Source: Chromatiaceae bacterium
Lineage (GTDB): Bacteria; Pseudomonadota; Gammaproteobacteria; Chromatiales; Chromatiaceae
Direction: 5' to 3'
NCBI GenBank assembly: GCA_016714645.1
Contig: JADKCI010000005.1
Span: 124,001 to 188,000 of the forward strand
Length of the DNA: 64,000 bases
This document shows, one piece after another, positions 33,126 to 40,807 of this stretch; within the stretch, counting starts at the first letter, position 1, and every line of letters starts with the position of its first letter. Below the pieces are notes generated by a model. It searched no databases. It was not told the DNA's origin and saw nothing but the letters and a program-made list of their open reading frames with translations. Made by a program: the position numbers and the translations under genes.

Positions 33126-33872
33126 GGGGGCAGCACGCTGGCGGGGCGCACCCGGCGCGCCGGGCTCGGCGAATTGCTCGGCATAGTCAGCGAGCAGAGC
33201 GGCGTAGCAACCACAGGCCGCCGCTTCCAGCCCCGGCCGATCGAGAATCCAAATGTTACCCCGAACATAGCGGATCAGGCCGCGTTGTTGCAGCGACCCC
33301 GCGGCGAGGGAGATGCTGCACCGGCGCACCCCGAGCAGGGTGGCCAGGACTTCATGGGTTAAATGAAAGTGGTCGGCGTGGGCGCGGTCCTGCGTCATCA
33401 GCAGCCAGCGCGCCAAGCGCGCCTCGATCTCATGAAAATGGGTGCAGGCGGCGGCTTGGGCGGATTGGGTCAAGCGGACATAGAGATAGCGGTAGATGAT
33501 GCGCCTCAGGTCAGGGCTGGCGAGCAATTCCTGCTGAAAGCGGTCGCGGGGGATGCGCCAGGCGGTACCCGCGCCCTGGACCAGGGCCCGCATGGGGGCG
33601 GTCCCGACCCCGAGCGCCAGGGTGGCGCCGAGCATGCCCTCATTGCCGATCAGCCCCATTTCCAAGGGCCGATAAGGGTCCATGATGGTGACCAGGGCGA
33701 TGACGCCCCGCAGCGGGAAATAGGCATGCGTGTAGGGCTCATCGGCCTCGCACAGCATATCGCCCGCGACCAATTCCACCCGCTCGCACTGGGCCAAGGT
33801 CCAGGTGCGCGCTTGGGGCGTCAAGCCCTCCAGCAAGCGGTTGGTGGGTAGGGTTAGCGCTGGGGCTGACAT
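33033..33872 (-). CDS. Crp/Fnr-family transcriptional regulator with a fused C-terminal tail
   Basis: The start at 33872 has GGAGG at 5-base spacing. The 279-residue protein has a cyclic-nucleotide-binding-like domain (PYTHAYFPLRGVIALVTIM, GNEGMLGATLALG). A winged-helix domain follows with recognition region HEVLATLLGVRRCSISLAAG and LQQRGLIRYVRGNIWILDR. No Fe-S Cys cluster at the N-terminus is visible, so it is not a classic FNR. The domain normally ends near residue 235 (ALLADYAEQFAEPG). The last about 45 residues are Arg/Pro-rich and antisense to the umuC fragment, so the original stop was lost. The ligand is unknown. Confidence 0.85.
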   Translation of the reverse strand: MSAPALTLPTNRLLEGLTPQARTWTLAQCERVELVAGDMLCEADEPYTHAYFPLRGVIALVTIMDPYRPLEMGLIGNEGMLGATLALGVGTAPMRALVQGAGTAWRIPRDRFQQELLASPDLRRIIYRYLYVRLTQSAQAAACTHFHEIEARLARWLLMTQDRAHADHFHLTHEVLATLLGVRRCSISLAAGSLQQRGLIRYVRGNIWILDRPGLEAAACGCYAALLADYAEQFAEPGAPGAPRQRAAPPPGNASHRVVSAGDSRSRRIRHGWAPPSAR

Positions 33873-34063
33873 GGACGCCTCCTTGAGTTCCCGAGATCCC
33901 GGCGGGACCGGGGGGGTGCCGTGGGCCGTGGCGTGACGGCGCGCCAGCCATTCGTCGCTTGCGGCGTGATGATTTTAATCTAGCCCCGTTCCAGGGGGCC
34001 ATCTGTGCGCTGAACAACATAGAAATCATGATAATTTGGGTCAAGATGGCCGTTGGCGCCCCC

Positions 34064-34402
34064 TCACGCACTCTCCCGCTCATAATGCTGATTCCGCCCC
34101 AGCCACTCCACCAGGGCCTCATGGGGTATCCGATGATGACACCCCACCAGAAAGGACCCCAGACCGCGCGGATTGGGCTGACCCACTGCCGGATGTTCGC
34201 GCAGGGCGCACAGTTGCAGGAGCGTAGTCCGGGAAATCCGCAGCAGGCGACACACCTCCCCCGGGCGATAGACCCCCGAGCGCGGGATGCCGGTGGCCCG
34301 CAGGAGGGCGTCGAGTTGGGCCTCGGCGATGGCCGGGAGGGCGAGGGGCTGGCACCCCCGCTCGATCGACGAGGAGGCCCCTCGCGGGTCCGCCAGCCTC
34401 AC
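34064..34402 (-). CDS. Small helix-turn-helix protein of the replication cassette
   Basis: The 112-residue frame starts at a GTG and contains YRPGEVCRLLRISRTTLLQL, an excisionase/MerR-like helix-turn-helix. It continues with LGSFLVGCHHRIPHEALVEW and ends near RNQHYERESA. The first about 40 residues are less ordered and the true start may be later. It is the last gene in the minus-strand cassette below VRR-NUC. A role in excision, transcription or origin control is possible; I cannot name it further. Confidence 0.6.
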   Translation of the reverse strand: MRLADPRGASSSIERGCQPLALPAIAEAQLDALLRATGIPRSGVYRPGEVCRLLRISRTTLLQLCALREHPAVGQPNPRGLGSFLVGCHHRIPHEALVEWLGRNQHYERESA

Positions 34403-34441
34403 CGTCGGCCTGGCCCCCTACCCAGGTGGCGCCCCATGGTC

Positions 34442-34897
34442 TCAGGCCCGCTCCGGGGCGCTGAGAGCCTCTGGCGCGGTGGGCCCCGCGTCGCGGGTCA
34501 GCCCGCCCCCCCAGGTCCAGCGGGCGCCGGTGAAGTGGTCGATGCCGTCCTGGACGTCGGCGATGGACCGCGCCAGGAGGGCGAGCCCCCCGGCGGCGCG
34601 GACCTGCTGGAGAAAAATTTTCCGTTCCGCCCGGGCCTTACCGCCGGCGCGTTTGCATTCGATGGCCAGAAATTGCCCGGTGGTGAGTTGGCCGAGGAGG
34701 TCGGCGCAGCCGGTGAAGGCGTAGCGGATAAAGCGGCGGCTGGGGGTGCCGTCCTTTTTCTCGCCGATGACGACATGGGCGCCGGTGTTGAAGCGATGCA
34801 CCCAGGCGACGCGCGGGTCCCAGGCCAGGTAGCGCAGGATGGCGGCCTGGAGGTCGTGCTCGCTGGGGGTGGGGTGGGCGAGGCGAAAGGGCTTCAT
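34442..34897 (-). CDS. VRR-NUC domain nuclease
   Basis: The 151-residue protein starting MKPFRLAHPTPSEHDLQAAI has the PD-(D/E)XK-type VRR-NUC core. It includes a conserved Glu in SEHDLQAAIL, the Asp in AFTGCADLLGQL and the catalytic pair FLAIECKRAGGKA (E-X-K). Phage and plasmid VRR-NUC proteins are structure-specific nucleases often located beside replication genes. Its start overlaps the stop of the preceding small gene by four bases, so it belongs to the same operon as the initiator. The last 20 residues are of low complexity. Confidence 0.82.
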   Translation of the reverse strand: MKPFRLAHPTPSEHDLQAAILRYLAWDPRVAWVHRFNTGAHVVIGEKKDGTPSRRFIRYAFTGCADLLGQLTTGQFLAIECKRAGGKARAERKIFLQQVRAAGGLALLARSIADVQDGIDHFTGARWTWGGGLTRDAGPTAPEALSAPERA

Positions 34898-35247
34898 GGC
34901 TGGAGATCTCCCAGGAGGTGCTTGATGGCGGTCAGGTGGCGCAGGCCCGCTCGGGCGCGGGGGGCCGGTAGGGCGCGCGGGGTGGGCTTGGGCGGCAGGT
35001 GGTCGATGAGCTCGGCGGGCCCTGGCCAGCGACGCGCATGGCCGGCCAGGGCCAGGAAGGCGGCTTCCAGGCGCGGGGCGTCGCGCTCGGCGTCCCAGGC
35101 GCGTCTTGCCCACAGGGCGGCGATCCAGACGGCGGCGGCCAGGCGCAGATCGCTGTCCAGGGGCGTTGACGGCAGGCGCATGGCGGCCAGCCGTTGCAGG
35201 CCGGAGACGATTACGCTGGTAAACCAGGGCGCAGGGGTGGTGCCCAT
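34894..35247 (-). CDS. Hypothetical protein between initiator and VRR-NUC genes
   Basis: ATG at 35247 has a strong GGAGG site 7 bases upstream, although it lies 37 bases inside the initiator gene. The 117-residue product contains WFTSVIVSGLQRLAAMRLPS, LAAAVWIAALWARRAWDAER and PGPAELIDHLPPKPTPRALP. It is Ala/Arg-rich and mostly helical, with no recognised motif. Overlaps on both sides (with the initiator and with VRR-NUC) point to a compact phage- or plasmid-style operon. Related short proteins accompany phage replication genes, but I cannot name the family. Confidence 0.55.
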   Translation of the reverse strand: MGTTPAPWFTSVIVSGLQRLAAMRLPSTPLDSDLRLAAAVWIAALWARRAWDAERDAPRLEAAFLALAGHARRWPGPAELIDHLPPKPTPRALPAPRARAGLRHLTAIKHLLGDLQP

Positions 35248-36173
35248 TTGAGGTCCTCCAGGGCCAGGATGCCCCGCATGGTGGGTGAATCGCTGCGTTG
35301 GGGCGGGGCTTGGGTGAGTTCGTCTTCCCAGCGGGCGCCGCGCAGGTAGGTTTGGGGCATGGGGGCGTAGCCGCGCAGCCAGAAGTCGTCGAGGACCTGG
35401 CGGCGCTCGACATCGGCGACGATGGCGGCGGCCTGGTCCTCCAGGCGCAGTTGTACCCAGGCGGCCAGGGCCATCTTGCGGCCGCGCTTGCGCTGGCCGT
35501 CGGGCCAGGCGGCCCAGAAGCGGGCGAAGCCCTCCGGCTCCTGAAGTGCGCTGCGCTGCAGGACCGCCCCCAGCGTGCGCGCAGCGCACAGACTGTCTTT
35601 TCTTTCTTCCTGACGTTCTTTACTAACGTTAGGCGGAAGTCTGACTTCCGGTTGCCCCCCCCAGACTTCCGGTTGCCCCCCCCCAAAAGCACTGTTTTCG
35701 GGTGCGCTACACTTCCGGTTGCCCTGCGCCACACTTCCGGTTGCCCTGCGCTGCACTTCCGGTTGCCCTCCCCGCTTTTCCGGCGCCACACTTCCGGTTG
35801 CCTCCGGCCAGGTGGGTTCTGGCGGCGCCACACTTCCGGTTGCCTCGGCCGCAGCGTCCAGGGCAACCGGAAGTCTGCTTCCGCTTGCCGCGCTCACATC
35901 TTTTACTTCGAGCCGCAATTGATAGGCGTTGGATTTGCGGCCGGCGCCATCGCCGGGGCGGTGGAAGACCTCGATGACGCCCAAGTTGGCCAGGGCGGCG
36001 ATATTCGAGCGGATCTGGCGCTCGCTGCATTGCACCAGACCTGCCATGCGTTCTTGGCCGGGGAACCCAAAGCCGTCGGCGTTGCAGGCGTCCGCCACGG
36101 CGAGGAGGGTCAATTTCAGGTGGGAGGGCAGGCCCCGCACGGACCAGGCCCAGGCGCTCGCTTGTACGCTCAT
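35211..36173 (-). CDS. Phage/plasmid-type replication initiator (lambda O-like architecture) with internal iterons
   Basis: The start at 36173 follows GAGGGG. The 320-residue protein has an N-terminal winged helix (LPSHLKLTLLAVADACNADG, CSERQIRSNIAALANLGVIE). A long low-complexity middle (about residues 95-180) is encoded by iteron repeats. The C-terminal domain has FARFWAAWPDGQRKRGRKMA and PQTYLRGARWEDEL, the pattern of phage O-like proteins that recruit helicase loaders. Lambda O likewise binds iterons lying inside its own gene. Here the 13-bp repeat is read in three frames (ATGSVA, GQPEV, GNRKC), so the DNA rather than the peptide is conserved. It is second in the operon after an HTH regulator. 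Confidence 0.75.
   Translation of the reverse strand: MSVQASAWAWSVRGLPSHLKLTLLAVADACNADGFGFPGQERMAGLVQCSERQIRSNIAALANLGVIEVFHRPGDGAGRKSNAYQLRLEVKDVSAASGSRLPVALDAAAEATGSVAPPEPTWPEATGSVAPEKRGGQPEVQRRATGSVAQGNRKCSAPENSAFGGGQPEVWGGQPEVRLPPNVSKERQEERKDSLCAARTLGAVLQRSALQEPEGFARFWAAWPDGQRKRGRKMALAAWVQLRLEDQAAAIVADVERRQVLDDFWLRGYAPMPQTYLRGARWEDELTQAPPQRSDSPTMRGILALEDLKWAPPLRPGLPA
35644..35889. repeat. Iteron array, probable replication origin inside the initiator gene
   Basis: The 13-mer ACTTCCGGTTGCC occurs exactly at 35644, 35665, 35711, 35733, 35755, 35790 and 35832, and once inverted at 35862-35874. A degenerate copy lies at 35877. Start-to-start distances are 21, 46, 22, 22, 35 and 42, mostly near one or two multiples of 21-22 bp, which keeps sites on one DNA face. 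Because spacings are not multiples of three, the repeats change reading frame. An AT-richer stretch (35595-35640, TCTTTTCTTTCTTCC and TTCTTTACTAACGTT) lies beside the array and could be the unwinding element. Confidence 0.75.
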
Positions 36174-36184
36174 GGGCGGCCCCC

Positions 36185-36469
36185 TCAGGCGGCGGGGGGT
36201 GGGGCCAGGGGTGGGCGTGACCGGCTGCCGGGCCGGGCCCGGGCCCCCGGCTGCAGCAGGGCGGCGACGGAAACACCGAGAGCGTTCGCCAGGGCCGAGA
36301 GCACGTCGAGCGTGGCGTTCTTTTGGCCGCGTTCAAGCTGGCCGACGTAGGTTTGGCCAATGCCGGCCGCTTCCGCGAGTGCGGCTTGGGACAGTCGTTG
36401 TTGCTGCCGTAGCCACCGGATATTCTGCCCGGCTACCAGGGCGGCATGATTGCTTGGATTCGTGTGCAT
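36185..36469 (-). CDS. Cro/C1-type helix-turn-helix regulator
   Basis: The start at 36469 has GGAG 5 bases upstream. The 94-residue protein carries an HTH_3 domain: NIRWLRQQQRLSQAALAEAA, GIGQTYVGQLERGQKNATLD and LSALANALGVSVAALLQ. The tail is Pro/Arg-rich. It is the first gene of the minus-strand replication operon and is divergent from another HTH regulator across a 96-bp region with a large palindrome. The layout resembles a phage CI/Cro switch, with this gene in the early (Cro-like) position. Which of the two represses is not known. Confidence 0.8.
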   Translation of the reverse strand: MHTNPSNHAALVAGQNIRWLRQQQRLSQAALAEAAGIGQTYVGQLERGQKNATLDVLSALANALGVSVAALLQPGARARPGSRSRPPLAPPPAA

Positions 36470-36505
36470 ATTTCTCCTAAACTTAGCACTGAGAGCGTTT
36501 TATTT

Positions 36506-36541
36506 GGTACTCATAGCGCTAATTAAAGCGCTTAAAGTACC
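36506..36541. promoter_or_regulatory. 36-bp palindromic operator between divergent HTH regulators
   Basis: GGTACT-N3-AGCGCT-N6-AGCGCT-N3-AGTACC is symmetric about 36523/36524, with 12 of 18 positions pairing. Related half-sites (AGCACT, AGAGCG) lie at 36485-36497. It sits between the regulator start codons at 36469 and 36566, so a protein bound here could control both promoters. The surrounding DNA is AT-rich for this genome. Confidence 0.65.
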
Positions 36542-36565
36542 TTTTTCGGGCAAGCCGAGGTGGAG

Positions 36566-37105
36566 ATGACCGAATTAAATGTGGCGAGGCTGCGCAGCGC
36601 CAGGCAACGGCATGGGCTGACGCAAAGTGAACTCTCCCGGACGTTGGGCGTAACGCAGGCGTTGGCCGGCCAATGGGAGCGGGGCTATAAGGACCCGTCC
36701 CTCGCTAATCTCAAGGAATTGTCGCGCGTGTTGCGGGTGTCGTTGCCCTGGTTGCTGGGCATGGACGAAACCAGTCCGACGATTGCCGACGATCCGTCCC
36801 GGTATGACACCGGCCCCACACCGGAGCCGCGCCGCCCGCGCTATACCTCGGCGGCGGAGATCCTGGCGGACTACGATGCCCCCCTGGGGCTGCGCGACCT
36901 GGCGCAGGCGCGGGATATGGCGCGGGTGTTGCGCATCACGCCCGAGGAGTGGACGGCGCTCGGCAGCCTGGACTACCCCGGAGGTCTGACCCTGGAGGGT
37001 TACTGTGGGCTGCTGGGGATGCTGCGCACGTCCTCCCTGCAGGGTAACCAGCGCGCCATGGAGCAGCGGCCCGGGCGAAAGGTGAGCGAGATCGCGCCCG
37101 CGTGA
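36566..37105 (+). CDS. Helix-turn-helix (XRE-type) regulator
   Basis: ATG 36566 is used; an in-frame GTG at 36560 is an alternative. The 179-residue protein begins with an XRE HTH (LRSARQRHGLTQSELSRTLG, VTQALAGQWERGYKDPSLAN, LKELSRVLRVSLPWLLGMDE). A linker and a C-terminal segment follow, with ILADYDAPLGLRDLAQARDM and RVLRITPEEWTALGSLDYPG. That tail lacks the Ser-Lys dyad of LexA/CI proteases, so RecA-stimulated self-cleavage is unlikely. It is divergent from the replication operon and shares its operator region, fitting a repressor or maintenance role. Confidence 0.78.
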   Translation: MTELNVARLRSARQRHGLTQSELSRTLGVTQALAGQWERGYKDPSLANLKELSRVLRVSLPWLLGMDETSPTIADDPSRYDTGPTPEPRRPRYTSAAEILADYDAPLGLRDLAQARDMARVLRITPEEWTALGSLDYPGGLTLEGYCGLLGMLRTSSLQGNQRAMEQRPGRKVSEIAPA

Positions 37106-37194
37106 AAGTGGCGTGAAAGTGGGTGGACGTTTGCGGTCCATGGGTGGCCTCATTTGTCACGTTTACGGCTGGGGTGGCGGCTTAAGTGGTTGTT

Positions 37195-37638
37195 ATGAAA
37201 GGATCAAACTTGTTATCGAGGCTTTCCTCTGGCGTCGTGATCCGGCGTCTGTTTGGGGATGGTCCGCGCTATCTGCTGCTCCGCTGCTTTGGCTATTGGG
37301 ACTTCCCCAAGGGCGAGGTCGAACCGGGCGAGGATCTCCTCGCCACCGCCCGACGCGAGGTCCTTGAGGAGGCGGGGCTTGCGGACCTGATCTTTCGCTG
37401 GGGCGAGGCGTTTATCGAGACACCCCCTTACAGCCGGGGCAAGGTCGCCCGCTACTATCTGGCGGAAAGCCCCAGTGGCGAGGTCTATCTCCCCATCAGC
37501 CCCGAACTCGGCGTGCCGGAGCATCAGGAATTCCGGTGGGTCCGGTTCGATGAAGCCCTCGCTCTGGTCAACGGCCGCATCCAGGCCGTCTTGGAGTGGG
37601 CTGAAAACCAGGCCAGGGACAGCAATCCCTCCGTTTGA
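37195..37638 (+). CDS. Nudix hydrolase (bis(5'-nucleosyl)-tetraphosphatase-like)
   Basis: ATG 37195 gives 147 residues. The Nudix box GEVEPGEDLLATARREVLEE-AGL fits G-X5-E-X7-REUXEEXGU exactly, and the preceding segment YLLLRCFGYWDFPKGEVEPG is typical of the Ap4A-hydrolase-like subgroup. Such enzymes remove nucleoside diphosphates linked to another group (Ap4A, damaged nucleotides or capped RNA). It is convergent with pdxJ, 13 bases apart. The gene usually after pdxJ in related genomes, acpS, is not here. Confidence 0.85.
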   Translation: MKGSNLLSRLSSGVVIRRLFGDGPRYLLLRCFGYWDFPKGEVEPGEDLLATARREVLEEAGLADLIFRWGEAFIETPPYSRGKVARYYLAESPSGEVYLPISPELGVPEHQEFRWVRFDEALALVNGRIQAVLEWAENQARDSNPSV

Positions 37639-37651
37639 CACGGTCGCACCC

Positions 37652-38383
37652 CTAGGATCGGATTAGCAGGCTCTTCATATCCCGCACGGCCCGATCCAGG
37701 CCGGCAAAGAGGGCGCGGGCGATGATGGCGTGGCCAATATTGAGTTCCCGGATGCCGGGGATAGCGGCAATCGCCCGCACATTGTGGTAATCCAGGCCAT
37801 GGCCGGCGTTGACCTGCAACCCCAGACCGGTGCCCAGGGCCACGGCCTGGTGGATGCGATCCAGCTCGATCGCACGGGTATTGGGGTCACGGGCCTCGGC
37901 ATAGCCGCCGGTATGGATCTCGACCACGGGGACGCCGATGGCCAGGGATGCCTCGACCTGTAAGGGGTTGGGATCGATGAAGAGGGAGACGCGGATGCCC
38001 GCCTCGGCCAGGGCGCCACAGTAGTCGGTCAGCTCCGACTGGCGACTGGCGACATCCAGGCCGCCCTCGGTGGTGAGTTCCTCGCGGCGCTCGGGGACTA
38101 GGCAGCAGTCGGCCGGGCGGATGCGCCGGGCGATGGCCGCCATCTCGGGGGTGGCCGCCATCTCCAGGTTCATGCGGGTCTGAAGCAGGTGGCACAGGGT
38201 CTCGACATCCCGATCCTGGATGTGGCGGCGATCCTCGCGCAGATGCAGCGTGATGGCATCGGCGCCCGCCTGTTCGGCCACCAGAGCGGCCTGGATGGGC
38301 TCGGGATAACGGGTGCCGCGCACCTGGCGCAGGGTGGCGATATGGTCGATATTGACGCCGAGCAGGATGGGGTGGATGGACAT
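37652..38383 (-). CDS. pdxJ: Pyridoxine 5'-phosphate synthase
   Basis: The 243-residue protein (the usual length) starts MSIHPILLGVNIDHIATLRQ. It contains GADAITLHLREDRRHIQDRD, LNLEMAA-type active-site segment RMNLEMAATPEM, SLFIDPNPLQVEAS, VEIHTGGYA and LGLQVNAGHGLDYHNV, all PdxJ hallmarks. It condenses 1-deoxyxylulose 5-phosphate with 3-amino-2-oxopropyl phosphate in vitamin B6 synthesis. It is last in the minus-strand rnc-era-recO-pdxJ group, an order conserved in gammaproteobacteria. Confidence 0.96.
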   Translation of the reverse strand: MSIHPILLGVNIDHIATLRQVRGTRYPEPIQAALVAEQAGADAITLHLREDRRHIQDRDVETLCHLLQTRMNLEMAATPEMAAIARRIRPADCCLVPERREELTTEGGLDVASRQSELTDYCGALAEAGIRVSLFIDPNPLQVEASLAIGVPVVEIHTGGYAEARDPNTRAIELDRIHQAVALGTGLGLQVNAGHGLDYHNVRAIAAIPGIRELNIGHAIIARALFAGLDRAVRDMKSLLIRS

Positions 38384-38448
38384 GGTGGCTGAAGACTCCA
38401 GGAATGAGAGGCGGCGCGGGCAAGAGCCGTACCGATACACCCGGCCCT

Positions 38449-39189
38449 TCAGTTGAGTATTTTACCCTGGTTACTCTTGGCCTGACGAAACAGCTCGCGG
38501 CTCTTGAGGGGCTTGGGTCCGAGATGGGGCGCCAGGAGGCCGCGCAGGAGTTGGCGAGCCTCCCGGGTTTGTTGGTCATTCTCCAGGGGCTCCCCCGTCG
38601 CCAGGGCCAGCAGGGTGGCGCCGGAAACGGCCTGGGGCCCGCCCTCCCCCGCCAGCACCCGGCGCGGTAGTTGACCAGCCGCGCACAGGTAGCGCGCCCC
38701 CGGGGATACCGGGCCACCCGCGTCCCGATCGAGCAGGGGACCGTAGCCAATCTCGCCCAAGAGGCGCAGTTCGAATTGCCGCAGGCTGGCTTCCGGAGGC
38801 TCGCCAGTGGCCAGGCCGGCGAGGGCGGCGTGATAGAAGGCGAAGAGCTCTGGATGGGGAATGCCCCGCCCCAGCAGTCGTGTCAGCAGTTCGTTGAGAT
38901 AGAAGCCGCAAAAGAGGGTTTGGCCGTCTAAATCCAGTGACCGGCCCGCCGGTTCGGCGCTGGTCAGGCTCCGCACCTCACCCCGCCCGGTCCAGTTGGC
39001 CCAGAGGGGCCGAAAGGGCTGGAGGATGGCGGCGGTGGGGGTGCGCCCCCGCTTGGCGCCCTTGGCCAGGACCGGCAGGCGCCCGGTCTCGGCGCAAAAG
39101 AGGTCGAGGAGCAGGCTGGTGTTGCCATAATCGCGGCGATGCAGGACGAAGCAGCGCCGCAGCGGTTCAGGGGCGACGGAGCCTCCCAT
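38449..39189 (-). CDS. recO: DNA repair protein RecO
   Basis: The start at 39189 gives 246 residues. The N-terminal OB fold contains CFVLHRRDYGNTSLLLDLF and RLPVLAKGAKRG. The helical domain contains FCGFYLNELLTRLLGRG, HPELFAFYHAALAGL and LRQFELRLLGEIGYGP, the core RecO motifs. RecO loads RecA with RecR on SSB-coated DNA. It lies 13 bases after era, in the order found in most gammaproteobacteria. No zinc-binding Cys set is visible, as in E. coli RecO. Confidence 0.94.
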   Translation of the reverse strand: MGGSVAPEPLRRCFVLHRRDYGNTSLLLDLFCAETGRLPVLAKGAKRGRTPTAAILQPFRPLWANWTGRGEVRSLTSAEPAGRSLDLDGQTLFCGFYLNELLTRLLGRGIPHPELFAFYHAALAGLATGEPPEASLRQFELRLLGEIGYGPLLDRDAGGPVSPGARYLCAAGQLPRRVLAGEGGPQAVSGATLLALATGEPLENDQQTREARQLLRGLLAPHLGPKPLKSRELFRQAKSNQGKILN

Positions 39190-39202
39190 GCCACAACCCC
39201 GA

Positions 39203-40135
39203 TCAGGCGTCCCCGTAGCCGAGGCTCGCCAGGGCCGCCTCGTCGCTGGACCAGCTCTTTTTGACCTTGACCCAGACCTCGAGATGGACCGGGCAGCCAA
39301 AGAGCTTTTGCATCTCCTGGCGGGCCTGGCTGGCGGCGGCCTTCATGGCCTCGCCCCGCCGGCCAATGAGGATGGCCTTCTGGCTATCACGCTCGACCCA
39401 GATCAGGGCGTTGATCAGGTACCGCCCCTCCTCCTCGACGAAGCGCTCGATCTCCACCGTGGTCTTGTAGGGCAATTCCTGGCCGTAACGCTGCATGATC
39501 TGCTCACGCAGGAGTTCACCCGCCAGGAAGCGCTCGGAACGGTCCGTGAGCTGGTCCTCGGGATAGATATTGTCTCCCTCTGGCAGGGAGGCGATGACCA
39601 ACTCCAGCAGCCGGTCCACCTGATCGCCCCGCTTCGCCGAGACCGGCACCAGTTGCACAAAGGGGTGTCGAGTCGCCAATTCGCGCAGATAGGGCAAGAG
39701 CCGTTCCTTGTCGGCAAGCTGGTCGATCTTGTTGACGACGGCGATGACCGGCGTCTTGGCCTCGGCCAGGGCGCGCAGGGCCTGCTCGTCTTCCCGGGAG
39801 AAGCGCCCGGCCTCGACGAGCAGAAGGGCCAGATCGACATCGCTCATAACGGCCCGCGCCGTCCGATTGAGGTAGCGGTTGAGGGCGCCCTCCCCGCGTT
39901 GGTGGATGCCCGGCGTATCGACGAAGATGGCCTGACCGTGGGGGGTTGTCTGGATACCCAGGATGGCGTGGCGCGTGGTCTGGGCCTTGTGGGAGGTGAT
40001 GGCCAACTTCATGCCGAGGATGCGGTTCAGCAGCGTCGATTTGCCGACGTTGGGCCGGCCGACGATGGCGACCTGACCGCAGCGATGGGGAGTCTCGGGC
40101 GGGGGGGTCTCGGAAAGGGGTCTGTCAGATGTCAT
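39203..40135 (-). CDS. era: Ribosome-assembly GTPase Era
   Basis: The 310-residue protein has G1 VGRPNVGKSTLLNR, the switch region TTRHAILGI, G3 DTPGIHQ, G4 NKIDQL and G5-like VSAKRGDQV. A C-terminal KH domain contains AILIGRRGEAMKAAASQARQ and a closing VKVKKSWS. Era binds the 3' end of 16S rRNA during small-subunit assembly. Its start overlaps the end of rnc by 11 bases, giving coupling with RNase III as in E. coli. Confidence 0.97.
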   Translation of the reverse strand: MTSDRPLSETPPPETPHRCGQVAIVGRPNVGKSTLLNRILGMKLAITSHKAQTTRHAILGIQTTPHGQAIFVDTPGIHQRGEGALNRYLNRTARAVMSDVDLALLLVEAGRFSREDEQALRALAEAKTPVIAVVNKIDQLADKERLLPYLRELATRHPFVQLVPVSAKRGDQVDRLLELVIASLPEGDNIYPEDQLTDRSERFLAGELLREQIMQRYGQELPYKTTVEIERFVEEEGRYLINALIWVERDSQKAILIGRRGEAMKAAASQARQEMQKLFGCPVHLEVWVKVKKSWSSDEAALASLGYGDA

Positions 40136-40805
40136 GAGCGATCAGTTTCAGCATGAGTTCCGCCGCCTCTTGTTCGGCGCGGCGGCGGCTGGTGCCGCTG
40201 CCTTGGGTGGTTTGACCGGTATCCGGGAGCAGACAGGAGACGCGAAAGGATTGTTCGTGCTGGCTACCGCCAATGTCGAGGATTTCATAGAGGGGCAAGG
40301 GCCGCTTGAAGGCCTGCAGGTCCTCCTGAAGCCGGGTCTTGGGATCCTTGATTTGACCCTGGTTGACCGCTTCGGCCAAGCGCTCACGAAACAGATTCAA
40401 GATTAATGCCTTGGCGGGCTCGAATCCGGCATCCACAAAAACGGCGCCGAAGACCGCCTCCAGGGTATCCTCCAGGATGGAGTCCCGGCCGTGGGCGCCA
40501 GTACGGGACTCGCCAGGGCCCAGGCGGAGATAGTCGCCCAGCTTGATGAGTCGTGCCAGCCTGGCCAGGGCCTCCTTTTTGACCAGGGAGGCGCGGGTAC
40601 GGCTCAGTTCGCCCTCGTCCGCCTCTGGCAACAGCTCCCAAAGCGCCTCCGCGATCACAAAGCCCAGCAGGGCATCGCCCAAAAACTCCAGCCGCTCATT
40701 GCTGGCCCCAGGGGCGCTGCGATGGGTCAGGGCCTGGATCAGGAGGTCCGGATGGGTGAAGGAGTACCCGAGGATTCGGGCCAGACGGCTGGGGTCCCCA
40801 ATCAC
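40125..40805 (-). CDS. rnc: Ribonuclease III
   Basis: The 226-residue protein (same length as E. coli RNase III) begins with a GTG at 40805. The catalytic signature ERLEFLGDALLGFVIAEAL has the conserved Glu and Asp. A second acidic cluster is DTLEAVFGAVFVDAG, and the C-terminal double-stranded RNA-binding domain includes DPKTRLQEDLQAF and RRRAEQEAAELMLKLI. It processes rRNA precursors and structured mRNAs. It starts two bases after the DUF4845 gene and overlaps era. Confidence 0.97.
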   Translation of the reverse strand: MIGDPSRLARILGYSFTHPDLLIQALTHRSAPGASNERLEFLGDALLGFVIAEALWELLPEADEGELSRTRASLVKKEALARLARLIKLGDYLRLGPGESRTGAHGRDSILEDTLEAVFGAVFVDAGFEPAKALILNLFRERLAEAVNQGQIKDPKTRLQEDLQAFKRPLPLYEILDIGGSQHEQSFRVSCLLPDTGQTTQGSGTSRRRAEQEAAELMLKLIAHDI

Positions 40806-40807
40806 AC

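Noticed and set aside
35644..35889. Possible CRISPR array from the repeated 13-mer
   Set aside because: Repeats are too short, inter-repeat gaps vary from about 8 to 33 bp, one copy is inverted, and all lie inside a coding gene. Iterons explain them better, and no cas gene is present.
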